From: Oscillatoriaceae cyanobacterium Prado104
Lineage (GTDB): Bacteria; Cyanobacteriota; Cyanobacteriia; Cyanobacteriales; Microcoleaceae
Direction of reading: 5' to 3'
Assembly (NCBI GenBank): GCA_025454405.1
Contig: JALOON010000034.1
Span: 1 to 64,000, forward strand
DNA length: 64,000 nt
In this document: one piece after another, positions 45,467 to 54,100 of the stretch
Layout: every line of letters begins with the position of its first letter
Position numbering within the stretch: position 1 is the first letter of the stretch
Notes under the pieces: model-generated
What the model was told of the DNA's origin: nothing
Database searches by the model: none
What the model saw: only the letters and a program-made list of their open reading frames with translations
Position numbers and translations under genes: made by a program

Positions 45467-45973
45467 GTGAAGCCAAATTATATCCAGCAAAGTCAGAACA
45501 TCTACAACCTTGCCGATCCTGAGTATGAACGGTATTATTATGATGAGGATACAGGCGGCTTTGTACTCATCCATCAAAACCACAATACCAATAATTCTGA
45601 GCGGTTTATTGCTGAAGTTTTGGCGAGACTTGGGTGGCGAGTGAAGTTATTGAGCGAGCAAGCTGCACCAGGCATCAGAACACCTGATGCTGAAATTGAT
45701 GGAGAAATCTGGGAGTTTAAAGAACTAAGTCCAGAGGCAGTCAGTATCAAGAATACAGTTCAAAGGGGGGTAGCTGTAGCTAAAAAACGCGCTCCTAATG
45801 TAGGTTATCATATAAACACTGAGGCTGATATTGCAGATATCAATAAAGGAATTACCAGAGCGATGGTTTGGGATACGGAAAGGCTGTTGCAAAAAATCGC
45901 ACTGATTTTTAATGATGGTAGAGTTCAAGTTTTAACTAGGGAGGAATTGGACAATGGAGAATCTTTTCAGTAG
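45467..45973 (+). CDS. CdiA-CT-like nuclease toxin candidate
   Basis: About 168 residues from a GTG at 45467 (TTG at 45461 also possible). The core NNSERFIAEVLARLGWRV, then RTPDAEIDGEIWEFKEL, has the D...E-x-K layout of PD-(D/E)xK nucleases and resembles the tRNA-nuclease CdiA C-terminal domain. KNTVQRGVAVAKKRAPN follows as in such toxins. It lacks any secretion domain. The next gene overlaps its end by 20 bases, as in toxin/immunity pairs. The assignment is by pattern and has not been checked by search. Confidence 0.5.
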   Translation: MKPNYIQQSQNIYNLADPEYERYYYDEDTGGFVLIHQNHNTNNSERFIAEVLARLGWRVKLLSEQAAPGIRTPDAEIDGEIWEFKELSPEAVSIKNTVQRGVAVAKKRAPNVGYHINTEADIADINKGITRAMVWDTERLLQKIALIFNDGRVQVLTREELDNGESFQ

Positions 45974-46184
45974 TTTTAAAGAAAGAATCGAGCTGGGCAT
46001 CAAAAATAATATTCCTGTTGAAGCTAGGTTGATTGTACTTGGGGAACTGATTTACGCAGCGGAACGGAGAGATTTGACTCCGAAGGAAGCACGAGAATTA
46101 GAAGCTTTGTTGAGGTTGCCGGAGATTTTGAAAAATTATCAGGCTATTCGAGAACAAGCAATTTTTGGTGAGTTACTGGTTTGA
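45954..46184 (+). CDS. Small overlapping partner of the nuclease candidate
   Basis: A 76-residue helical protein (MENLFSSFKERIELGIKN ... EARLIVLGELIYAAER in two parts) behind a gggaggaa site at 45939-45946, with its ATG inside the end of the upstream gene. The overlap, small size and Glu/Lys-rich helical composition suit an immunity or antitoxin protein, or simply a co-translated partner. No domain is recognised. Confidence 0.55.
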   Translation: MENLFSSFKERIELGIKNNIPVEARLIVLGELIYAAERRDLTPKEARELEALLRLPEILKNYQAIREQAIFGELLV

Positions 46185-46295
46185 ATTGCGACAAGTATCA
46201 AAAGTAACTCATTGTCGATCGCACTTTCGATCGCCAGCAGCATTAATGCTAAAATTAGGGCGATCGAAAATTTCCTCATCAAAATCATACTTTTT

Positions 46296-46901
46296 TCATT
46301 CTTTCCTGACACTATCCGGCACGCCAACCGCCGAAATACCCGATATCGCCCTTAAATTTTGACATCGAATTAACTCGTTAAAATCCAAACCTCTCCCTTC
46401 AATTTGCGCTAAAGTTTCGATCGCCCCTAACAAACTTTTCGCCGCTTCCGCCTCGCTATAACCGCGCCTGAGAGCCACTCGAATCGCCGCTTCGTCGGCA
46501 TCTAATTCTACTTGGGAACTGCGATTGTCGCGCCAAATTCGCGTCATTGCCAATCCCGTCAAACCGCCCGCGATCGCAATTCCGATCGCGTCTCCCTGCA
46601 ACAATTCTACTGCTGTGCCGATGAGTCCTGCCAGTGCTGCACCTTGATAAATATCCGGTTTAAACCACTTAAAATTGCACAAAAAACTGACATATCTCAA
46701 TATCAATAAATCCCGCTGCGCTTTAGATAAAAATTTCCACAAATCGAAATTAATATAAATCGGGCGCGATCGATTCCAAGGTAAGGGAAATTCGCAGTCA
46801 ATTACTTTGGATTGTTCTGGTTTATTAATAATTCTACAATTCATGCGACCGGAGGCGGGCATCACATCTAACAGGCGGCGAATTTCTGGATCGGGATTCA
46901 T
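46296..46901 (-). CDS. DUF3318-family membrane protein
   Basis: A 201-residue protein of a cyanobacterial family annotated DUF3318. It begins MNPDPEIRRLLDVMPASGRM, followed by NRSRPIYINFDLW. Two hydrophobic segments (GAALAGLIGTAVELLQG and AIGIAIAGGLTGLAM) suggest a membrane hairpin. Then come the acidic/helical ELDADEAAIRVALRRGY and a C-terminal Ile/Gly/Val-rich end. The DADEAAIR region is reminiscent of metal-binding segments in M48-like proteins, but no function is known. Confidence 0.8.
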   Translation of the reverse strand: MNPDPEIRRLLDVMPASGRMNCRIINKPEQSKVIDCEFPLPWNRSRPIYINFDLWKFLSKAQRDLLILRYVSFLCNFKWFKPDIYQGAALAGLIGTAVELLQGDAIGIAIAGGLTGLAMTRIWRDNRSSQVELDADEAAIRVALRRGYSEAEAAKSLLGAIETLAQIEGRGLDFNELIRCQNLRAISGISAVGVPDSVRKE

Positions 46902-46976
46902 AATCTTTGGTAATTGATAATTGGTAATTAGTAATGGGCGATCGCATCAACAATCATAATATTTGTTAGGGACTTG

Positions 46977-47152
46977 TAGGGGCGGGTTCGCCAACCAGAT
47001 CTGCCAATAATTGACAATCTGTGAAACCCGCCCCCACCCAACAGAAAACCTCCTAAGACATTCTTGGTGCAAATTATTAATGGTATGGGGGCGGATTTAT
47101 AAGATGGTTGGCTGCTATTAAATATTGTTTGTAAAACCCGCCCCTACGATTT
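46977..47152. repeat. Two GC-rich mini inverted repeats
   Basis: gtaggggcgggttcg pairs with aacccgcccccac at about 47023-47035, and gggggcggattt pairs with aacccgcccctacga up to 47152. It lies between DUF3318 and the nucleoside transporter. It is the third occurrence of the element described at 27141-27202 and 36874-36935. Confidence 0.65.
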
Positions 47153-47163
47153 CTTAAACGGCA

Positions 47164-48783
47164 TTAAGGACTTTTTCTCAGTTCGGGAGAAGGTGATTTG
47201 CTATTAGCTTTTGGTGATGGCGAAGCTTCAGATTTTTCAGATTCTTTAGCTTTCGGATCTACTTTTTCAGCTTTGGGCGAAGGCTTCGGACTGGTAATTG
47301 CTGGCGCAATTGACGGACTGGGACTGGCGGCTGGAGATGCTGCTGGCGTCGGGGATGCGGGGGCTGTAAATGGGGCAGCAGGGGCTGTTTTTGTGCCTAA
47401 AATGCTGGCATCTCCAGTGTCAAATAATCCGGCAATGCAAGCAATCATCATGGTGGCTAAAGTACCGACAAATAATGCTTTCCAACCGAGTTCGGAAATG
47501 TCTTTGCGGCGGGAGGGAATTAAAGCAATTGTACCGCCGACAAATATGCCGACTGAGGCTAAGTGGGCGAAACCGGAAAGGGCGTAACTGACAATTAAAA
47601 CCGTGCGATCGCTCACCGTGCCATTAGCGGCTGCTTCTGCTAAACTTTGATAGGGCGGAATTGCGGTTTCTAACAGTCGCCGTCCGATAATTACTGAGGC
47701 TGCCCAAGAGTCGTCAAAGGAAACTCCCGTTAGTAGCGTGAAGGGATAGAATAAGAATCCCATAATGTTAGCTAGGGTAACAACTTTAAAGAAGCCGCCG
47801 ATCGGTCCCGGTAAAATTGCCAGCCAGCCAAAGAATTGATTGATTAACGAAACTAAACCCAAAATTAAAATCAAAACAGCCGCGATCGCCACTGCCATTT
47901 TTACGCCGTCTAATGCACCAACAATTGCTGCATCTAAAGGGCTGACGCGCTCGATCGGTTCTCCGCCAACTGTCTCTTGTTTGGGCATCTCGCCATCGTT
48001 TTCCCCAATTTCTTCGCCGATAAATTCGTGACCTTGAGGCTTCTTATCTTCCTTGGGAATGCCGCCCATTGTCAGCGGAGTTCCTGTTTCTGGCACCAGA
48101 ATTTTGGAAATCACGAAGCAAGCGGGAATTGCAATAATTGAAGCTGAAACTAAATGCCCTAAAATATTGGGAAAAACTGGCTTGAGGAAGCTGACATAAA
48201 TTGCTAAAGTTGAGGAAGCGGCCGTCCCAAAACAACAAGAAAGGATGGCACAAAGTTCGGAACGGGTCATTTTTGCCAAATACGGCTTGACGACAATTGC
48301 TGCTTCTATTCCTACGAAAATATTGGCTGCCCCGCTGAGAGCTTCCGCACCGCTCAAGCGCATTGTCAGGTAAAATATTTTAGCAAAAACTTCGGTGATA
48401 ATTTGAATGACGCCGATGTTGTAAAGCAGTGCCATTAATCCCGAGAAAAATATCACCGTCGGCAATGCTCGAAAGGCGAAAATATATCCTAAATTAATTG
48501 GCGGATCTTGACCGGCTATCGGTACGATGTTTCTGCCGAAGACAAATCTTGCTCCCGCATCAGCCGCGGTAAATACGCCGTCCAGCAAGCTAGTAAACCA
48601 TTCTAAGGCGGTGCGAGTCGGGGGGAACAGAAATACTAAAAATCCCAAAACTAATTGCAGCCCGATACCCCAGATGATGACGCGCCAAGGTATGTACTTA
48701 AATTGGCGATTTTCTGAAAAAACCCAGGCGATCGCGCACAAGCCAAAAATGCCGAGAAACGAGATAAAGTTGTAGATAGACAT
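47164..48783 (-). CDS. Concentrative nucleoside transporter (CNT/NupC family)
   Basis: A 539-residue inner-membrane symporter with about ten transmembrane helices. Family hallmarks are FVFGRNIVPIAGQDP, IFFSGLMALLYNIGV, NIFVGIEAAIVVKPYL, MTRSELCAILSCCFGTAASS, and SYALSGFAHLASVGIFVGG. It imports nucleosides with Na+ or H+. The C-terminal 90 residues are an unusual low-complexity tail rich in Ala, Ser, Pro and Lys (ASPTPAASPAASPSPSIAP), with no predicted membrane role, and not typical of bacterial CNTs. Confidence 0.93.
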   Translation of the reverse strand: MSIYNFISFLGIFGLCAIAWVFSENRQFKYIPWRVIIWGIGLQLVLGFLVFLFPPTRTALEWFTSLLDGVFTAADAGARFVFGRNIVPIAGQDPPINLGYIFAFRALPTVIFFSGLMALLYNIGVIQIITEVFAKIFYLTMRLSGAEALSGAANIFVGIEAAIVVKPYLAKMTRSELCAILSCCFGTAASSTLAIYVSFLKPVFPNILGHLVSASIIAIPACFVISKILVPETGTPLTMGGIPKEDKKPQGHEFIGEEIGENDGEMPKQETVGGEPIERVSPLDAAIVGALDGVKMAVAIAAVLILILGLVSLINQFFGWLAILPGPIGGFFKVVTLANIMGFLFYPFTLLTGVSFDDSWAASVIIGRRLLETAIPPYQSLAEAAANGTVSDRTVLIVSYALSGFAHLASVGIFVGGTIALIPSRRKDISELGWKALFVGTLATMMIACIAGLFDTGDASILGTKTAPAAPFTAPASPTPAASPAASPSPSIAPAITSPKPSPKAEKVDPKAKESEKSEASPSPKANSKSPSPELRKSP

Positions 48784-49201
48784 GAGCCTAGTCCTTGAAA
48801 TATTTGAGCAGGCCGATCGACGCTTTACTTAATGCCCAGTTCAACTATCTTCAGCTTGCAGCTAGAGGTGCAGTCCCCTCGATGATTTTTCGCCATCAAG
48901 GACTGAAGTCCTGACTGCAAACTGGTTCGATCGCGCGTCGCGAACCGGACACGATACAAGATCGAATCAGTTATAGTCTCGATTTAAGACAAAATGTCAA
49001 AACAAAATGTCAAAAAATTAACTGCCAGACTGTAAAATAGACAGGAAATATTATAATCGATCGCACATTCAAGATTTGCTTGCGGTCAGCCCATTAGTTG
49101 GTAACAGTCTTGTAGCAACACTTTTGCGGCAAGTGCGATCGTGGCAGTCTTGAGGGTCTCGAACTCTCGCGTACCAGAATTTTAAAGAGAAACTCGACAA
49201 C
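48784..49201. other. Intergenic region upstream of the zinc-ribbon gene
   Basis: An imperfect inverted repeat (gcagtcc ... ggactgaagtcctgactgc) lies near 48870-48925. Otherwise nothing is recognised. The zinc-ribbon ATG at 49202 lacks an obvious strong ribosome site. Confidence 0.4.
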
Positions 49202-49483
49202 ATGGAAGCTTTCGCTCCACATCCTCCCGAATGGACTGCGACGGCGGTTCACGCTACTGAATTTTGCTGTCCCAAGTGCGGTGCTAGCTGCACGGAGGCT
49301 CACGAGGTCTGGATCAATCGCCGATCGCCAGTATACACCGAGTTTAACCGGCGCAAGTGGCAGGAATTTTACCGCTGTCAGTGCGGTTGCGCGTGGTGGG
49401 CATGGAGTAGCGACAGACCTGCTTCTGAACTCGCGCGCAGCGATGAGAGTTCAGATGATAACCCGATTGATGATGATTTTTAG
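49202..49483 (+). CDS. Small zinc-ribbon protein
   Basis: A 93-residue protein with CCPKCGASC near residues 22-30 and YRCQCGCAWW near residues 58-67, together a probable zinc-binding ribbon. A basic WINRRSPVYTEFNRRKW segment lies between. The C-terminal tail is acidic (SDDNPIDDDF). Zinc-ribbon small proteins are common regulators or nucleic-acid binders; the role here is unknown. Confidence 0.7.
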   Translation: MEAFAPHPPEWTATAVHATEFCCPKCGASCTEAHEVWINRRSPVYTEFNRRKWQEFYRCQCGCAWWAWSSDRPASELARSDESSDDNPIDDDF

Positions 49484-49879
49484 CAGGATTTCGGAAGTTT
49501 CGATCGCCCTAAATCCCCCTTCAAAAGAGGGACTTGAAGGAGGTGCGCGCTGCGCACCTTTTGTATCGCGTTCGATCGAATAAAATCACCCCTCTCAGAC
49601 GCACCATCGCCCTACCTGCAAAATTGTCAACAGTTTAACACCAATCACCCTGGACGGTAAAAGCAGCCCAATAATGAGGTTAAAAATATCGTGCAGGCGC
49701 AAAAAACCATCTTGGGATTTGCCTTACGACTCTAAATGCACGTCGAGACGGAGTAAAACTACTTCGGTAGTATCTGTCAATGAAGCGTGAAGAATCCCCG
49801 CGCGTTCACGCCGGGGAGTATTTCAAACTTCTCGCTAATCACTTGATAAGCTGCCATTACCTTGTCAAATTCAGACTGT
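49484..49879. mobile_element. IS605-type right-end relic
   Basis: A 3'-tnpB-like flank (cgtcgagacggagtaaaac near 49741-49760, then acttcggtagt) leads to the hairpin aatccccgcgcgttcacg / ccggggag at 49792-49829, ending in tatttcaaac. The same arrangement is seen at 2255-2290. No transposase gene remains. Its 5' half holds a short aatcccccttcaaaagag repeat and unassigned sequence. The hairpin supplies the end of the broken antitoxin-like gene next to it. Confidence 0.4.
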
Positions 49880-50020
49880 TCAATGGTTAAGAGAATTCTC
49901 CGCGTGAGTCTTCTGTACCTTTTCTGCGAGAGAATGCAAAAATACCAGAGCTTCTGCTAACAATTCATCAGGTAATTCTCTTGCTATAGCAACGATTTCT
50001 TGACGCATTTCTTGAGTCAT
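49880..50020 (-). pseudogene. Frameshifted antitoxin-like small gene
   Basis: From ATG 50020 (minus) a 46-codon frame reads MTQEMRQEIVAIARELPDEL, then LAEALVFLHSLAEKVQKT, and stops at 49880. In the +1 frame the sequence continues RRILLTIEQSEFDKVMAAYQ and VISEKFE until it runs into the IS605-type hairpin. That looks like one gene split by a single-base change. The helix-rich N-terminus resembles small DUF2281/antitoxin-like proteins of cyanobacterial toxin-antitoxin operons. No toxin gene is adjacent. Confidence 0.55.
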
Positions 50021-50211
50021 AGTTATTCCATGAAATATGTTAAACCATCAAATTTTGAGTCCCTGTGAAATAATTTGACGATTGGGGGTTAGTTTGAGAG
50101 CGCTAAAGATAAAATAAGGAATGAAAATTTAATAATTTCAGCATCTTCACGCCCGCCGGTACAGGCATTGCTTAAGTTATTAAATTGCCATTCCTCAGCT
50201 ATAAAATAGAT

Positions 50212-50406
50212 CTAATAAAGTACATCAAGGATGCCTTTGAGAACTCCATCCATGACTTTTTCAATCAGACTCAATTCATTTTCATCAATCGCCTCGTTGG
50301 AAAGCACTGCTTGAAGTTGGTGTCTGTCCGATCGGCTGAGTTCGCCAGATTGAAAAATGCGGCTGACGATTTGTTCGGTAGGAAATGGTAAAGTTTGAGC
50401 TTGCAT
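50212..50406 (-). CDS. Small cyanobacterial conserved-type protein
   Basis: A 64-residue helical protein: MQAQTLPFPTEQIVSRIFQS, then SDRHQLQAVLSNEAIDENEL and LIEKVMDGVLKG. This layout (SG.LSR.D...L followed by E..LI.KV.DGV..G) is typical of a small uncharacterised cyanobacterial family, to my recollection. No motif indicates activity. It is transcribed leftwards. Confidence 0.65.
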   Translation of the reverse strand: MQAQTLPFPTEQIVSRIFQSGELSRSDRHQLQAVLSNEAIDENELSLIEKVMDGVLKGILDVLY

Positions 50407-51111
50407 GGTAGGTCTCTAAAAAAATAAATATTTTGTTTTTAACTTTGTTAGAGGCACTGGCTGTTGAATGAGTTTTTGTGAATTCTGTGAATTAATTTTT
50501 GCCGATCCCTCAAAAAGTCCCCATACTTTACCATCTGGCGGGACATTTTGTCAAGGGACTGAGCGCGCTTGCAGGCAAGCTTTGCATTGGTTTGAGTGTT
50601 TTTCGGCAACGGGTGCTTTGAAGGGCGATCGATTCGTGCCAAAACCGGATGAAAAATTCCTCGTTTCTTGAAGGGTAAGGGGGAGAGGGAAATAGGTGGG
50701 GAGGAAGAAAATGGTTTGCGCTATCCTCAAAGGGCTGACTGACCTGGATTTAGCAGCGGCAGATCGGTTTCGAGGGTTAAACCCCGCGTTTCCTAAGGCT
50801 CGATCGAGCTTTGGCATTCGATCGACCGTTCGCCGGAACATTGCAGCTTAAAATAAATCAAAAATACCAGATATTAGAAGAAGGAAGAAGGAAGAAGGAA
50901 GAAGGAAGAAGTAGGTGGCGTGGTGGTGGCTGGGAAGGACTAAACCTCAAACCTAACACCTCAAACCTAATACCTAATACCTAACACCTAACACCAAAAA
51001 TCCAGATCGAGAAGAAGGAATAAGGTCAATCGGGGCGCGATCGTTAAACTGACTGATGACTGCTGACTGCTCGCTGCTAGCTGCTAACAACTAACTACTG
51101 ACCGATGGCTA
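50407..51111. repeat. Intergenic region with gaagaag and aacctaat tandem repeats
   Basis: The gaagaag heptamer tract spans 50877-50913 (the complement of that at 25837). Tandem aacctcaaa / cctaatacctaac units follow at about 50945-50995, and tgactgctgac-type units at 51050-51105 precede the large CDS. An open frame on the minus strand at 50551-50841 appears to be a by-product. Confidence 0.6.
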
Positions 51112-54100
51112 ATGACTAACTTTCGCTGTTCCCTCCCGTTGGCTTGTGCTTTAATGCTGCTACCGCTAGCAGCCCGATCGCAGCCGATCGTTCCCGCTAG
51201 CGACGGCACCAATACTGCTGTCAATGCCGAGCAAAATCGCTTCAACATTACTGGCGGACAGTTGTCTGGTGACGGCACAAATCTGTTTCACAGTTTCAGT
51301 CAATTTAATCTTAACGAAGGTCAAACTGCCAATTTCTTAACTAATACCAGCATTCAAAATATTTTAACCCGAATTTCTGGCGGCGATGTTTCTGTCATCA
51401 ACGGACTCATTTCTGTTAGCGGCGGTAACTCGAATTTATTTTTAATGAATCCGGCGGGAATCGTCTTCGGTCAAAATGCTAGATTGAACATTCCCGGTGC
51501 TTTTTTCGCGACAACTGCTACGGGTATCGGTTTCGGCGATCGCGCGTTTAATGCTACCGGAATTAACGATTACCAAACTTTGCTCGGCAATCCCAATCGC
51601 TTTGAGTTTAACTATTCACAAACAGGTGCAATTGTCAATGCAGGTAACTTAGAAGTTGGCAGCGGTCAAAATTTAACTTTACTGGGCGGTACAGTCATCA
51701 ATACCGGGCAATTATCCGCACCGTCAGGTCAAATTACAGTGGCTGCAGTTCCCGGTCAAAATACAGTCCGCATCAGTCAAACTGGCAACTTATTGAGTTT
51801 AGAAATTGCACCAATTGTCGGAGCAGAAAACAGCTCGATCGCGCCCGTAGATTTACCTCAGTTGCTGACAGGACCGGGAGTAGCTGCAGCCACGGGTTTA
51901 ACGGCCAACGCGCAAGGTCAAGTGGTACTCACCAACGGGCAAACAGTGATAGCAGCACCGGGAAGCGCGATCGCGGGCGGTACGATCGCGGCCAGCGCGC
52001 TCGATCGCGGTAACGGCGGTACAGTGTCGGTATCTGGAGCGAATACTAGCTTTTTCGGCAGCATTGCAGCCCGCGGCGGTACGGCGGGCGGTGACGGCGG
52101 CAGCGTCGAGATTGCGGGCAAAAATTCTTTAACCTTCGCGGGCGCAGTCGATACGCGGGCGGAGAATGGCGCGATCGGCACTTTGCAACTGGCAGCACCA
52201 AATACTGCGATCGGCACCGCACAACTCCAAGCAGCACAACAGAGCGATCGACCGTTTACATTTATCTCGGAAGCGCAGTTGGAACAGATGGCAGCCGGCA
52301 GCAACGTCGTTGTCGATAGCGCCAGCGATATCACCGTCCAAGACTTGCCCGACAACACCCTTTCCCTGCAAGCAAGAACCGGAGATACCGTTACCTTTCG
52401 ATCGGGCGGAGTGTTCTTTGTCAACGATCCCAACGACTTAATCGAAACTAGAGGCGGCAGTATCAACATCAACGCTAGCAGCATCTCCCTCGGCAGGATA
52501 AATGCCGGCGGCGGCAATATCGCCCTCACCGCTAACGGCATCGACTTGCGGGGCGGCAGCAGTTCCGTTACCAGTACGGGCGGGACAATTAGCTTGCAGC
52601 CTCCCGACAGCAGGCAAATTCGGATCGGCGGGGGTGGCGATAATTTAGGAATTTTGGACTTGACGGCTGCCGATCTCAGCGCTCTGGCCCCCAGTTTTCG
52701 ATCGATCGCGATCGGGCGCGCCGACAGCAGCAACCCGATCGCAGTTGTTGCACCAACCACCTTCACCAGCCCGCTGACGCTGCGGGGAAGTTCGATCGCG
52801 GTGGAGAATCCTCTCAGGGCAACCGATAGCGCTGGCATCGCTTTCAATGCGCCGACAACCGCAATCGGCGCTAACATCGCTACTTCCGGCGGCGATCTCG
52901 CTTTTACCGGCAGCGTCTCCCTGACTGCGGACGCGGTTTTGAGCACTCAAGCTAGGGGCAACATTCTGTTCCAGTCGGTGGACGGATCTCGCGCCCTGAG
53001 GCTGGATGCCCAGCGAGTGCTGTTCGGCGGGACGATCGGTCAAACATCTCCCCTGGCAAGTTTGACTGTCAACGGGCGCAGTACGGAAATATCGGGGGTG
53101 ATTTCAACTACTGGCAACATCGCTTTCAACAGTGCCGTCACCCTCGATCGCAGCAGCACGATTACTTCCAGCGCCGGCAGCATCATTTTTGCCAATTCCC
53201 TCGACAGCTTGGTGGGAACTACCAATAATTTGACGCTGCAAGCTAGGGACAGCATTACGCTTGGCGGGCCTGTCGGTCAAACTCACAGGCTGGGCCAGTT
53301 GGCGGCGGACAGCGCTACCTTGACGGCTGCGGGGGCAGTAACAGCCGATCGCCTGACCGCGAAAGCCCGAGATAATGCAATTTTACGGGGCAATACTGCG
53401 GTGAGTTCGGGGGCCCGCATCGAGGCGGGAAACCTGCTGTTAGAAGGGAATTTAACCGCAACTGGCGGCAATTTGGAGTTGCAGGGAACTCGTGAGGTGC
53501 GGGCTGGCAGCATTACCTCGCAGGGAGGGAGGGTTCAAGTGCAGGGCGATGCGGTAGCGACAGGCGCGATCGATACTTCACAAGCTGCGAGTTTGGGGGG
53601 CGAAATTACGATTGTGAGCGGTTCGGGAGGATTAACGGCAGGTAGTTTGAACGCTTCGGGAGCGATCGGGGGGAATATCGCTCTTACTTCCAGTGCGGGC
53701 ATTACTGCGAGCAATCTCAACTCTAACGCTACTGTGGGTAACGGCGGCAGCGTGTTTTTCAGCGCGATCGGAAACGTTCAATCGGGTTTTATCAACGCTC
53801 AAGGCGGCAGCAGGGGTACGGGCGGCAATGTCAGCATTTCCACAACCGATCTGTTCCGCTCGAACGCCGTCTTTACAGATTTATCGGGCAATCTTTCCAG
53901 CATTTCTACCGTCGGAAATTTGGGGGCCGGAGCAATTTCAATTAGGCATGCTGGCGGGAGCGATCGGCCTTTTGTTATTGGCGGGGCGATCGAAAATGGC
54001 ACGCAGGGAACAATTAATGCCGGTGGGGGAAATGCAATTTTTCCTGCGATTGCTTTTGGCGAAACTTACACTCAAGGCAGTTTTCCCAATCAGATTTCAC

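Noticed and set aside
50551-50841. 96-codon minus-strand frame
   Set aside because: It has no ribosome site and is built on the complement of a repeat-containing gap; judged a by-product.
51918-52946. 342-codon minus-strand frame inside the haemagglutinin gene
   Set aside because: It is antisense to a GC-rich repetitive coding region with strong plus-strand domain matches; no independent support.
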